The notes: generated by a model from the sequence alone, not told the origin. DNA of 55,142 nt from Candidatus Gottesmanbacteria bacterium RIFCSPHIGHO2_02_FULL_39_11 (GCA_001779195.1 MFJL01000041.1:80881-136022), one strand, 5' to 3'. Positions 1 to 8,865 are shown, counted from the stretch's first letter. Translations and numbers: made by a program.

Positions 1-87
1 TTGCATGTTCAAAACTCCGTGCTTAAAAGAACTCGTGATTTGCTTATTCCTCAGCTGGTCAGTGGAAAAAGGGAGTTGAAAAATTGA
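1..87 (+). CDS. hsdS: Type I restriction specificity subunit HsdS, 3' end only
   Basis: Frame 1 is open from the first base to a TGA at 85-87 and reads ...RDLLIPQLVSGKRELKN. This resembles the usual last residues of HsdS proteins, a conserved helix followed by LLxPxLxSGxx. HsdS carries the DNA target-recognition domains of a Type I restriction-modification complex. Only about 28 residues are in the window, so the target domains cannot be seen. The next gene starts one base after this stop and hsdR follows, which supports the call. hsdM is presumably upstream, outside the window. Confidence 0.72.
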   Translation: MHVQNSVLKRTRDLLIPQLVSGKRELKN

Positions 88-88
88 T

Positions 89-691
89 ATGGATAACCAG
101 ATTGAAAAGATTATGTTACCAAATTGGTATCAATTCGATGTTGAGATCAAAGACTCAAAAGCAACAACAATATCCTTGGTTATAAAAGTAATTGAAGACT
201 TAAAAAGTCAAGATTTGCTCAAAAAATGGTTTTATCTCTATGAATTTTCTACTATCCGAATCAGATTAAAATCATCCGTCAACGAACAAGAGTTGAAACA
301 AAAAATTGATGATTTAGCCAAAAGCAATAAGCTGACTTTTTCAGAAAATAATGATCAAAAATTCGGATCATATTGGGAGGATAAATCTGATCACCCTACA
401 GAAGAATATATGGAAACATTTGCCAATGTTATGCCTTTAATAACTGAACTAAATATCAAAAAATTTAATAAGAAGGTAGTTCACGGCAACTTTCGATTAG
501 TAAATATGCTTTCGCATTGTATCTTTAATAACACTTATCATGGCCTAAATACTGAAGCATATTTTCTTTTAAAACGACTATCTACAAGTTTTGATGTAAA
601 GGATGATCCAGAACTAACAGGCATTGATGAATTAAATGACAAAATTATTCAGGCTTTTGGATTAAATGTACCTATAAAGGCTGAAAAATAA
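89..691 (+). CDS. Accessory protein of unknown function between hsdS and hsdR
   Basis: A 200-aa soluble protein with no signal peptide or membrane segment. It starts one base after the hsdS stop and ends one base before hsdR, so it is almost certainly co-transcribed and probably co-translated with the restriction genes. I do not recognise it firmly. By eye the pattern WYQFDVEI...LLKKWFYLYEFSTIRIRLKS, and later a segment of the form RLVNxLSHCIFNNxYHGLNTEA, resembles the W...FFIRY..xxPHLRLR and RxxHxxxNxxGxxxxE patterns of the thiopeptide-type/lantibiotic-dehydratase C-terminal domain (the SpaB_C family). That link is a weak inference made without an alignment. Whether it modulates restriction, acts as an anti-restriction safeguard or does something unrelated cannot be told from sequence. 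Confidence 0.8.
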   Translation: MDNQIEKIMLPNWYQFDVEIKDSKATTISLVIKVIEDLKSQDLLKKWFYLYEFSTIRIRLKSSVNEQELKQKIDDLAKSNKLTFSENNDQKFGSYWEDKSDHPTEEYMETFANVMPLITELNIKKFNKKVVHGNFRLVNMLSHCIFNNTYHGLNTEAYFLLKRLSTSFDVKDDPELTGIDELNDKIIQAFGLNVPIKAEK

Positions 692-692
692 T

Positions 693-3600
693 ATGAACCA
701 ATTTAGCGAAGACAATTTAGTCGAACAGACGGTTATTAAACTCATTAAAGAGACATGGGGGGACCCGCCTTTCGGCGAGGCAAGTGAAACCTGTCATATA
801 AATGCTTTTACGGATGAGGAGGACGCGAAGTTGGGACGGGAGCATAGAGGGGAAGTAGTTCTCAAAAAATATTTACTTCCTGCACTTCAGAAGATTAATC
901 CGACTCTTTCTGAAGATGTTCTGCGGGAGGGAGTTGATGAAATCACACGGGATAGGTCAAACATGACTTTGGTAAAGGCAAATCAAGAGGTCTATAAATT
1001 ATTAAAAGATGGATTTAACGTTAATGTACAGAAAAAAGATGGAACTTCAGAACCGGAAACGGTTAAGTTTTTTGATTTTGAAACACCTTCCAATAACAAC
1101 TTTCTTTGTGTTTCTCAATTCTGGATAGTCGGAGAAATGTATACCAGAAGGACAGATGTTGTTCTTTTTGTGAACGGAATTCCTCTTGTTCTTCTCGAGT
1201 TGAAAGCCTCTCACAAAAGTTTGGTTGATGCTTATAAAGATAACATCCGTGACTACAAAGACACGATTCCAAAGCTTTTCTGGTACAACATGGGGATTAT
1301 TATTTCAAATGGAATAGAGAATAAATTGGGATCTCTCACTTCTCCTTTTGAGTATTTTAATGAATGGAAAAAGTTAGAAAGCGAAGAGGATGAAACAAAA
1401 AAAGATATAGCAACTCTTATCAAAGGAGTAGGTGAAAGGAAAAGACTTTTGGATATTTTTGAAAACTTTATTCTATTTGATGAGTCCCTTGGAGAAACAA
1501 AAAAGATAATTCCCAGATATTTTCAGTATTATGGCGTCAATCGAGCATTTGAAAGAGTGATTAAGAGGCAGGAGCTAAATGGAAAGTTGGGAGTCTTTTG
1601 GCATACACAAGGCTCAGGAAAATCTTTTGCGATGATATATTTTTCTCAAAAAGTATTTAGAAAATTAAAAGGAAATTTTACATTTGTTATTGTTACCGAC
1701 CGAAAAGAACTTGATAAACAGGCATACAATAATTTTGCCCATGTTGGAGCAGTATATGAAGAGCATGTAAAAGCAGAATCCATTATAGATTTAAAAAATT
1801 TACTAAAACAAGATCACCGGCAAATTTTTACGACCATCCATAAATTTGAAGATATTTTTGGAGTAATTTCAGACAGATCTGATATTATAGTGATGACAGA
1901 TGAAGCTCATAGAAGTCAGTATGATACTTATGCTCAGAATATGAGGAAGTCACTTCCTCATGCTTCTTTTATTGGTTTTACCGGTACACCTCTTATGCTG
2001 CATGGGGAGGAAAAGACACGGAGTACATTTGGAGATTACGTCTCTGTATATAACTTTGGCCAATCCGTAAAAGACGGCTCAACCGTGCCTCTGTTTTATG
2101 AGAATCGCGTTGCAAAACTTGAAAATGTTAATCCTGATCTTGAAAAGGAACTGGGTGAAATAATGGACTATTATGAGATCAACGATGAAGAAGAAGAAAA
2201 AGTAGAACAGGAATTTTCCACTTTTTATCAGCTTATCACCCGTGAAGATAGGTTAAATGCAATTGCTCGGGATATTGTGCAACATTTTGTAGGAAGAGGA
2301 TATAACGGCAAAGCAATGGTTGTTTCAATTGATAAAAAAACTGCCGTTCGGATGTATGTAAAAGTGAAAGCAGAATGGGAAAGACATCTTTCTAAACTTC
2401 GGCTTGATTTATCTCGTGCCAAAGATGAATTTGAACAAGGAAAAATTCAGGAGGAGATTGAAAAACTTGAGAAAGTAGATATGGCTGTTGTTGTGAGCCA
2501 ATCCCAAAATGAAATTGCAGATTTGGAACTATTTGAAATTGAAATGAGGCCTTTACGCGCTCGAATACAGAAAGAAAATCTTGAGGAAGAATTTAAAAAA
2601 GATGACAGTAATCTGAAAATTGTCTTTGTATGCGCCATGTGGCTCACCGGATTTGATGTTCCCACTCTTTCAACGCTTTATCTGGACAAGCCTTTGAAAA
2701 ATCATACCCTAATGCAGGCTATTGCCCGCGCAAATCGTGTAGCTGAAGGAAAAAAGAATGGATTAATTGTTGACTACATTGGAGTCTTTAAAAATGTAGA
2801 GAAGGCACTTGCTTTATATGCAGCAACAAAAACTGGAGATAGTGAAATTATAAAAAGTAAAGATGAGCTTCTCACCGACTTATTGAATTTATTAAAACAG
2901 ACGAAAGAATTGTTAAAGGGGATGGAAATTGAACTAGACGTTTTATTACAGGCACCAAATGAGCAAAAGTTATTACTTATCGAAAAATGGGCAAATAAAA
3001 TACTTGAGAATCAAGATAAGAAAAAAGAATTTTTGAATTTATCATCAGATGTGTACTCTGCATATAAAGCAGTACTGCCAGATCCATCAGCGGAAGACTA
3101 TTATAAAGAAATTACAGCTATTCGAATAATTAGTTCACGCATAAGAGATGTTGGTGCAAAAAGTATAGATACATCTCCTATAAAAAGAGACTTAGAGTTA
3201 TTACTGGATAAATCAATTAGAGCTGGTGAATATGTTGTCCCGCATTATAAACGGTTAAAAGATTTAAGTACTCTTAACGTAGATGCGCTCCACGATTTTT
3301 TCTATAAGTTGGAGAATAAGAACTTACAAATTGAGGCCCTTAAAAGTGATTTAGAAAAAAAGATTCTTGAAATGATGCATAAAAATAAAATACGGGCAAG
3401 ATTTATGGAAAGACTTCTAGCAATACTTACTATGTACAATTCTGGAGCCCATGATATAGATAAGCTTTTTGATGATCTGGTTGAACTTGCAAAAGAGTTA
3501 TCAGAAGAGGAAAAACGTGCAGTAAGAGAGAATCTTACAGAAGAAGAGTTAGCTATTTTTGATCTTTTGCAGAAACAAGATTTAAATCCGGAAGAGAGAG

Positions 3601-3842
3601 AAAAAGTAAAGAAAATAGCAAAGGAGCTTCTGGGAAAGTTAAAGAAAGAGAAATTAGTGATTGATTGGAGAGAAAAAGAAATTGCCCGCGCAGGAGTAAA
3701 AACAACAATTTCTGATATTCTTTATGACTCACTTCCTGAACCAACCTACACAGAGGAGGATTGTAAATTTAAAGGTATTGAGGTTTATAATTTTGTATTC
3801 GAACACTATCTAGATGCTCAAAATTTTGTCTATGAACAATAA
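693..3842 (+). CDS. hsdR: Type I restriction endonuclease subunit R (HsdR)
   Basis: The motor and nuclease subunit of a Type I restriction enzyme; it translocates DNA with ATP and cleaves unmethylated DNA in complex with HsdM and HsdS. At 1049 aa it has the normal family length. The N-terminal PD-(D/E)XK-type nuclease is visible as TDVVLFVNGIPLVLLELKA (D155, E169, K171). The superfamily 2 helicase core follows: Walker A TQGSGKS at 305-311, DEAH at 403-406, FTGTP at 429-433, a TGFDVP motif near 652, and QAIARANR (motif VI) at 675-682. The C-terminal third is helical and charged, as expected for the HsdM-binding region. The ATG lies one base after the stop of the preceding gene. No frameshift is seen, so the enzyme looks intact. 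Confidence 0.97.
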   Translation: MNQFSEDNLVEQTVIKLIKETWGDPPFGEASETCHINAFTDEEDAKLGREHRGEVVLKKYLLPALQKINPTLSEDVLREGVDEITRDRSNMTLVKANQEVYKLLKDGFNVNVQKKDGTSEPETVKFFDFETPSNNNFLCVSQFWIVGEMYTRRTDVVLFVNGIPLVLLELKASHKSLVDAYKDNIRDYKDTIPKLFWYNMGIIISNGIENKLGSLTSPFEYFNEWKKLESEEDETKKDIATLIKGVGERKRLLDIFENFILFDESLGETKKIIPRYFQYYGVNRAFERVIKRQELNGKLGVFWHTQGSGKSFAMIYFSQKVFRKLKGNFTFVIVTDRKELDKQAYNNFAHVGAVYEEHVKAESIIDLKNLLKQDHRQIFTTIHKFEDIFGVISDRSDIIVMTDEAHRSQYDTYAQNMRKSLPHASFIGFTGTPLMLHGEEKTRSTFGDYVSVYNFGQSVKDGSTVPLFYENRVAKLENVNPDLEKELGEIMDYYEINDEEEEKVEQEFSTFYQLITREDRLNAIARDIVQHFVGRGYNGKAMVVSIDKKTAVRMYVKVKAEWERHLSKLRLDLSRAKDEFEQGKIQEEIEKLEKVDMAVVVSQSQNEIADLELFEIEMRPLRARIQKENLEEEFKKDDSNLKIVFVCAMWLTGFDVPTLSTLYLDKPLKNHTLMQAIARANRVAEGKKNGLIVDYIGVFKNVEKALALYAATKTGDSEIIKSKDELLTDLLNLLKQTKELLKGMEIELDVLLQAPNEQKLLLIEKWANKILENQDKKKEFLNLSSDVYSAYKAVLPDPSAEDYYKEITAIRIISSRIRDVGAKSIDTSPIKRDLELLLDKSIRAGEYVVPHYKRLKDLSTLNVDALHDFFYKLENKNLQIEALKSDLEKKILEMMHKNKIRARFMERLLAILTMYNSGAHDIDKLFDDLVELAKELSEEEKRAVRENLTEEELAIFDLLQKQDLNPEEREKVKKIAKELLGKLKKEKLVIDWREKEIARAGVKTTISDILYDSLPEPTYTEEDCKFKGIEVYNFVFEHYLDAQNFVYEQ

Positions 3843-3865
3843 TAGGGGACTAATAGGGGACAGTT
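3842..3865. repeat. Two tandem TAGGGGAC units directly after hsdR
   Basis: The sequence TAGGGGAC TAATAGGGGACAG contains the 8-mer TAGGGGAC twice, about 12 bases apart, immediately downstream of the hsdR stop. From memory, TAGGGGACAG-type sequences are common next to REP-associated Y1 (IS200-like) transposase genes. No transposase is present here, so this may be a leftover boundary. The link is weak. Confidence 0.35.
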
Positions 3866-3990
3866 CTCTTTTCTTTTGAATAGGGAATTGATAAAAAAGG
3901 GATTTTCCGAGTTGGTCTTTGAATAATTCAAGCTGATTTTTTTTAATTGGCTTTAGCGATCTACGATAATATAGAGATTAGGTGTCCATT

Positions 3991-4018
3991 GCAGCCGGGA
4001 GGTGGCTGCTTTTTTTTT
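3991..4018 (+). terminator. Rho-independent terminator
   Basis: A perfect 6-bp GC-rich stem, GCAGCC (3991-3996) and GGCTGC (4004-4009), with a 7-base loop, is followed at once by nine T residues. It lies about 150 bases after hsdR and probably ends the hsd transcript, insulating it from the glycan operon. It could instead end a short independent RNA. Confidence 0.85.
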
Positions 4019-4189
4019 AAAAGCAGTTTCTAGTATAACATACCTCATGGCTATTCAGGAAACAAGATGGTTACCGGAAATGAGTGACCATTTTAAAGAA
4101 TTGTTTTTTTCCAAGAATTAATAAGAAATATTACAATAATACAAACATTATTTCCCAAAATTTTTCATGGACTATTTGTTGGGAAGGGG

Positions 4190-4195
4190 TATAAT
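4190..4195 (+). promoter_or_regulatory. Possible -10 box TATAAT
   Basis: A perfect TATAAT sits 14 bases before the ATG at 4210. I see no good -35 hexamer at 16-18 bases. If active it would give a leader of under 10 bases for the small ORF at 4210 and could also drive the YggU gene. Confidence 0.35.
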
Positions 4196-4209
4196 CATAA
4201 ATTACCTAT

Positions 4210-4393
4210 ATGATCACACCTGAACAACATGAGGTAATGTATGAAAAACTATTACCATATATTCATATGGTTACATACCCGAAATCAGTATACCAAATAC
4301 CGTCAATATACACATATACTAGATCAAGGTTTTCCATTTCCAGTGCATGCAATCGTTGAAAATTATTTTTCTCAATATTTTAAAGAGGAATAA
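4210..4393 (+). pseudogene. Small ORF pair, possibly one gene broken by a frameshift
   Basis: Two overlapping ORFs of 49-50 codons share this stretch. Frame A (4210-4359) begins with a protein-like MITPEQHEVMYEKLLPYIHM and then becomes compositionally poor. Frame B (4241-4393) ends with a protein-like ILDQGFPFPVHAIVENYF. A single frame change near 4265-4300 would join the two good halves into one 60-residue protein, so this may be a decayed or misassembled small gene. Neither half matches a family I know. Either ORF alone could instead be real. Confidence 0.3.
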
Positions 4394-4410
4394 TATCTAC
4401 CCAGGTATCC

Positions 4411-4635
4411 ATGAAAATTTTTGTTAGAGCAAAATCAAAGAGTAAAAAAGAATATATTAAAAAAATTGATAATACACATTTTACCGTTGCCGTGACTGCG
4501 CCTCCGATTGAAGGAAAAGCAAACCTCGCAATTATTAAGTCCCTTTCCAAATACTTTCATAAACCTGCATCCGGGATACAGATAATATCAGGTGCGAAAT
4601 CCAAAGAGAAAATAGTGGATATAGACTTGTTTTGA
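4411..4635 (+). CDS. YggU/DUF167 family protein
   Basis: A 74-aa protein of the DUF167 (YggU) family. The hallmark APPIEGKANLAIIKSLSKYF and the later SGAKSKEKIVDI match the family core, in which a conserved PPxxGKANxxL motif precedes the last strand. Length is slightly short but typical. No enzymatic function is established for the family. It sits alone between the restriction operon and the glycosyltransferase array and ends 25 bases before the first glycosyltransferase, so it may be a chromosomal anchor gene unrelated to the glycan locus. Confidence 0.9.
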   Translation: MKIFVRAKSKSKKEYIKKIDNTHFTVAVTAPPIEGKANLAIIKSLSKYFHKPASGIQIISGAKSKEKIVDIDLF

Positions 4636-4653
4636 ATTAAAAAATGATACAAT
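4627..4653 (+). promoter_or_regulatory. Extended -10 promoter ahead of the glycosyltransferase array
   Basis: TGATACAAT (4645-4653) is an extended -10 (TGn plus TACAAT), with a poor TTGTTT -35 at 4627-4632 and a short 15-bp spacer. The ATG at 4661 lies seven bases after the -10 box, which would make the transcript leaderless or nearly so. It could start the whole + strand operon. Confidence 0.55.
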
Positions 4654-4660
4654 AGGGAGT

Positions 4661-6337
4661 ATGAATAAAATAAAATTCCTTCTGGTGGGAATTTTTTTGT
4701 TGGGAACAATCCTGCGGTTTTTCCAGTTGGGGAAAACTCCCATAGGATTGGAGTGGGATGAGGTGGCTTTAGGGTATGATGCCTATTCGATTCTAAAAAC
4801 AGGAAAAGACCAGTTTGGGAATTTTATGCCTCTGACGTTTAGGTCTCTGGATGATTACAAACCACCTCTCTATATATACTCAGCCGTTCCCGGAGTTGCT
4901 CTTTTTGGAATGAATGAGTTTACCGCCCGTCTTCCTGCGGCAATCTATGGCGCTCTTGGAGTACTACTCACCTATTTTTTAGTTACTGAAATTTTTATAC
5001 GGGAAAAAAAGTCTAAGAGAAATAAAGTTGCTCTTTTGTCTTCTCTTTTTTTGGCAATTTCCCCCTGGAGCCTTCAGTTTAGCAGGGCTGCATTTGAGAC
5101 AAATTTGGCGGTAAGCGTCATTATCTCTGGCGTTTGGCTTTTTTTAAGGGCCATCCGTCTAAAAAGCACAAAAACTTTTATTTTCTCCGCATTTTTCTTC
5201 GGTATATCCCTTTTTTCATATCACAGTGCACGGGTACTCGCTCCCATGATTCTGGTATTCTTATTCTTTCTTTTTAGAAGAAGAATCGATTTTAAAAAGT
5301 TTACCGTTTCTTTTTTAGCGGTGTACGGAATTTTCTTTCTCTTCTTTGTTCCGATTGTCCGGTCTCCAGATGCACAGATACGGTTTCGGGTAACCAATGC
5401 ATTAAATGTTTATGAAAATGAAACGAAAAGTTCAGAGAGGATTTTGAATGATATGAAAGTAGGAGCAGGAGCAGGAGCAAAAATATTTTTTAACCGCAGA
5501 TTATCCGTTTTTAATTATGAAAATTTCCTTACCGTTACTCATAATTATTTAGTTCATTTTGACCCGGAATTTCTTTTTGTAAAAGGAGATGCACTACTTC
5601 ATCATGCTCCTGATTTTGGAATGCTTTATTTCTTTGATCTGTTTTTAATTATTCCAGGCGCAATTATATATAGTGTTAAATACCGGAATCGTCAATCTCT
5701 TATTCTTCCGGCTTGGTTACTTCTTGCACCCATTTCCGCATCTGTAACCACTCAGGTTCCCCATTCAGTGCGAACAGAAGTGATCCTACCCACATTTCAT
5801 ATCTTCTCAGCTCTGGGAGCTGTTTTTTTATATGACTTTCTTAAAAAAGAATCTACGTTTCTTTCATTTGCCGCTGTTTTATTTTTTCTTCCCGTTTTTT
5901 ATTTTTCCATAGGAAAATATTTATACCATTATTATTTCTATACGAATAACTGGGTATCAGATAAATGGATATACGGAAGAAAAGAAGCAGTTTTATACAC
6001 AGAGAATGTCAAAAGTCAGTATGATAAAGTAATAATTTCTCTCTCCGTTGATATGCCTCTTAATTTCTGGCTTTTTTACAGCAGCTATGACCCGGTTACT
6101 TATTTAGCACAAGGGGGAACCCGGTCAAACGGGTTTTTGTATGAAGGAAATGCATATGATAAATACGAATTCCGAAATTTTAACTACAGGGAGATGCAGT
6201 ACTATCCGGGAAAAGTTCTTTTGGTTGGTACTCCCAATAACTTTCCGCAGGGGACTGATGCAGTTAAAACAACATACTATATGGATGGTAGAGAGGCATT
6301 AAAAATTGTGGCGGTGGGTACGGGAAAATCATACTAA
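4661..6337 (+). CDS. ArnT/PMT-like GT-C glycosyltransferase, paralogue A
   Basis: A 558-aa polytopic membrane protein of the GT39/GT83-like GT-C superfamily. These enzymes move a sugar from a polyprenyl-phosphate donor to a lipid, glycan or protein acceptor on the outer face of the membrane. After the first membrane helix comes EWDEVALGYDAYSI, whose D33-E34 matches the catalytic Asp loop of ArnT and PMT, and then the loop motif DDYKPPLY (64-71). Other landmarks are AISPWSLQFSRAAFE, a loop with HFDPEFLFVKGD, and a soluble C-terminal tail. A GAGAGA tract encoded by a short GCAGGA repeat lies at about 5460. It is first in a tandem array of paralogues. The acceptor and donor cannot be told from sequence. 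Confidence 0.9.
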   Translation: MNKIKFLLVGIFLLGTILRFFQLGKTPIGLEWDEVALGYDAYSILKTGKDQFGNFMPLTFRSLDDYKPPLYIYSAVPGVALFGMNEFTARLPAAIYGALGVLLTYFLVTEIFIREKKSKRNKVALLSSLFLAISPWSLQFSRAAFETNLAVSVIISGVWLFLRAIRLKSTKTFIFSAFFFGISLFSYHSARVLAPMILVFLFFLFRRRIDFKKFTVSFLAVYGIFFLFFVPIVRSPDAQIRFRVTNALNVYENETKSSERILNDMKVGAGAGAKIFFNRRLSVFNYENFLTVTHNYLVHFDPEFLFVKGDALLHHAPDFGMLYFFDLFLIIPGAIIYSVKYRNRQSLILPAWLLLAPISASVTTQVPHSVRTEVILPTFHIFSALGAVFLYDFLKKESTFLSFAAVLFFLPVFYFSIGKYLYHYYFYTNNWVSDKWIYGRKEAVLYTENVKSQYDKVIISLSVDMPLNFWLFYSSYDPVTYLAQGGTRSNGFLYEGNAYDKYEFRNFNYREMQYYPGKVLLVGTPNNFPQGTDAVKTTYYMDGREALKIVAVGTGKSY

Positions 6338-6346
6338 GTATTTACC

Positions 6347-7225
6347 ATGACTTTATTTTTAATAGGACTTATTACACTTTTAAATTTCTTTCTTCGTTTT
6401 TTTAGACTTGGCCAAATACCATTCTTTTCAAATTCGTTTCCGGTAAGCATACTCATTGAAAGTGCCATAATTAATGTTATTTCATCATTCCTGATTTTTG
6501 CAATAGCAAAACTTCTTTTTAAGAAAAATAAGATTTCTCTTTTATCATTTTTTGTTTTTTCTGTTCTTCCCTGGATTGTTGAAACAGGAAGAAACGGCGT
6601 TTATTTAAATATCCTGCTTTTCTGGATTCTGATTCTTGTTCTTTTATTACTTGTTCTTAAGAAAATTGTTTATTTTCGGCTTTTTTTAAATATATTCAGA
6701 CCAATACTTTTTATGGCAGGGATGTTAGTAATTTTATTTCTTCTAAAAAAACCTGATTTTATTTTTTCTTTTAACTTAAATTCCTATGCACTTTACCAAG
6801 TTTTGTCCAACACGTTTCATCTTGCATCTTTCGGATTTTTGTTTTTTTCAAACGACAGTTTCTGGCACGGAGGAAATAAAGACACCGGTGTTTTATTTCT
6901 GAGTTTTCTTCCGTTTCTATTTATCGGGGTTGTAGATGTTTTTAAAAAAGACATATCTATAATGGTGATGTTACTTATTATCGGAACTTTACTTTCTGTC
7001 TTAAACCCTTATTTTCCTGAAGTCTTTGAGTTTTATATCGTAATTCCTGTTTTCGTTTTATCAGTTACACGGGGACTTTATGGTCTTCGGACTTTTAACA
7101 AAAAAATAATTTCCTTGTTTATTCTATTATTTATTTTTGAATACACTCTTTTTCTACATGCATACTTTATTCATTATCCTCAAAATACGAGGAGTTATTT
7201 TCAGAATTTGGAAAAACCATTATGA
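6347..7225 (+). CDS. Shrunken GT-C paralogue without the catalytic motif
   Basis: A 292-aa polytopic membrane protein, about half the length of its neighbours. It keeps recognisable pieces of the family in order: FLRFFRLGQIP at the start, SVLPWIVETGRN (matching AISPWSLQFSRA), FLFFSNDSFWHGGN...GVLFL (matching FLFVKGDALLHH...GMLYF) and HAYFIHYPQN near the end. The whole DExxxGYxAYSIxKTG...DYKPPL loop and the C-terminal soluble domain are missing. The reading frame is open and joins the next gene by an ATGA overlap. It is therefore either a deletion-derived gene kept for a non-catalytic role or a frame-preserved relic. Confidence 0.75.
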   Translation: MTLFLIGLITLLNFFLRFFRLGQIPFFSNSFPVSILIESAIINVISSFLIFAIAKLLFKKNKISLLSFFVFSVLPWIVETGRNGVYLNILLFWILILVLLLLVLKKIVYFRLFLNIFRPILFMAGMLVILFLLKKPDFIFSFNLNSYALYQVLSNTFHLASFGFLFFSNDSFWHGGNKDTGVLFLSFLPFLFIGVVDVFKKDISIMVMLLIIGTLLSVLNPYFPEVFEFYIVIPVFVLSVTRGLYGLRTFNKKIISLFILLFIFEYTLFLHAYFIHYPQNTRSYFQNLEKPL

Positions 7226-8865
7226 AGGAAAAAACAGTCATTTTGTTATTTCTTATTTTTCTTTTTTCATCCCTTCTTCGCTTATACCAACTAGATACCA
7301 TCCCTCCTTCTTTGTATACGGATGAGGTTGACCAAGGATACAATGCCTATTCAGTTATTAAAACAGGAGCAGATGAACACGGAAATTTTTTGCCTGTTTC
7401 ATTCCGTTCTTTCGGAGACTGGAAGCCACCACTTCCGACATATTTAATGATTCCTTTTATGTTTATTCTGGGTCCGAATGATTGGTCAGTAAGACTTTCC
7501 TCTGCCATACTTGGAATAGTAAGTCTCCTCCTTTCTTTTAAGATCGCAAAATTGATATTTGAAAATAACAGATTATCATTTTTATCAGTATTTTTACTTT
7601 CCATTTCTCCCTGGCATTTATTTCAAAGCAGAACTGCAATGCTTGTCATGGTCTCTCTTTTCTTTTTTGAAATAGGAATATACGGATTTTTAAAATATAT
7701 TAAAAATTATAAATTCAGATTTTTACTTTTATCTGTTTTAGGATTTTCACTCTCCATATACTCCTATTACGGACTTCGTCTGATTGTTCCTCTTACATTA
7801 CTTTCACTTTTCCTATGGAAAAGATCTGAGATCTTTTCAAAAAGAAAACATATTTTGTTAGGTGTGGTAATAGGAATTATACTTCTCCTGCCTATCTTTA
7901 TCTCAGGATTAAAAGAGAGAGACGTTCTCTTCGGACGTGCTCGTACTGTTAGTATTTTTTATGACAGGGGAGTAGAACTAAAACAATGGGAGCTTCAAAC
8001 TCAGGATTTTGAAAATACCTACTCTATTCTTACCCGAATTTTCCATAATAAAGTATTTCTTTACGGAAGGGATATTATAAGGAGATATCTTTCTCACTTT
8101 GACTTGGATTATTTATTTTTAAAGGGAGACGGAGCATTTCCATTTCAAGTTCCTCATACCGGAATACTGAATTTTTCAGATATTATTCTTATTCCTTTGG
8201 GGATTTACTTTATAGTGAAGAGAAAGATAAAGAATCAAACTATTCTATGGATCTGGCTAATAATAAGCATTTTGCCTGCATCTTTGACGTTTATAACTCC
8301 TGCTACGAACCGGACGTTTAACGCGGTTGTACCTTTTTCATTTCTTTCTGCTTTGGGATTTATTTTTCTCATTAAATATAAAAGTAAAATGCAGATTAAA
8401 TTAATCATTAGCATTATTTTTATAACGTGCCTTTACAGTTTCAATTACTTCTTGAATTCTTACTTTATTGAGGTTCCCAAAAATTACGGGAATATATGGG
8501 GGTACGGATGGGAAGAAGCAATGCAGTATATACACAGTCAAAAAGACAGGTATAATACTGTCTATATTTCAAGCAACAAAGGGATGCCCTATATTTATTA
8601 CGCATTCTATAATCAAATAGATCCTGACTTTATTCAGAAAAAATTGATAAGACCTTATATTCCCGACGCGTTTGGTTTTGAACCGGTAGATTCGTTTGAA
8701 AATTTATTTTTTTATCGGGGGAGAAGTTTTAAAGAAATCAGAGAAAGCCGTGAAAGTAATATATTAGTTGTTGTACCAAGCGATGAAGATGATTTAAAGG
8801 GAAACCCGGTTAAAGAAATAAAGTATCCAAACGGAAAAAATGCAATTGATATTTACTCATTGTAA
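7222..8865 (+). CDS. ArnT/PMT-like GT-C glycosyltransferase, paralogue B
   Basis: A 547-aa paralogue with about a dozen hydrophobic helices. The first outer loop reads LYTDEVDQGYNAYSVIKTG, with D34-E35 as the likely catalytic pair, followed by FRSFGDWKPPL, in which Trp replaces the usual Tyr. SISPWHLFQSRTA and HFDLDYLFLKGDGAF are the family's internal landmarks. The C-terminal soluble part contains YGWEEAMQYI and PYIYYAFYNQIDP, the same layout as paralogues C, F and G. It starts inside the stop of the shrunken copy (ATGA), which implies translational coupling. Confidence 0.9.
   Translation: MKEKTVILLFLIFLFSSLLRLYQLDTIPPSLYTDEVDQGYNAYSVIKTGADEHGNFLPVSFRSFGDWKPPLPTYLMIPFMFILGPNDWSVRLSSAILGIVSLLLSFKIAKLIFENNRLSFLSVFLLSISPWHLFQSRTAMLVMVSLFFFEIGIYGFLKYIKNYKFRFLLLSVLGFSLSIYSYYGLRLIVPLTLLSLFLWKRSEIFSKRKHILLGVVIGIILLLPIFISGLKERDVLFGRARTVSIFYDRGVELKQWELQTQDFENTYSILTRIFHNKVFLYGRDIIRRYLSHFDLDYLFLKGDGAFPFQVPHTGILNFSDIILIPLGIYFIVKRKIKNQTILWIWLIISILPASLTFITPATNRTFNAVVPFSFLSALGFIFLIKYKSKMQIKLIISIIFITCLYSFNYFLNSYFIEVPKNYGNIWGYGWEEAMQYIHSQKDRYNTVYISSNKGMPYIYYAFYNQIDPDFIQKKLIRPYIPDAFGFEPVDSFENLFFYRGRSFKEIRESRESNILVVVPSDEDDLKGNPVKEIKYPNGKNAIDIYSL

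Larger units (their letters stand above)
3843..4410. other. 568-base region without a confident gene
   Basis: This is the only long gap in the window. In order it holds two copies of TAGGGGAC just after the hsdR stop, an intrinsic terminator at 3991-4018, a TATAAC box at 4034-4039 seven bases before a 24-codon ORF (4047-4121), a TATAAT box at 4190-4195, and two overlapping 50-codon ORFs in different frames (4210-4393). It separates the restriction operon from the glycan locus and looks like a junction with decayed sequence. Confidence 0.7.
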
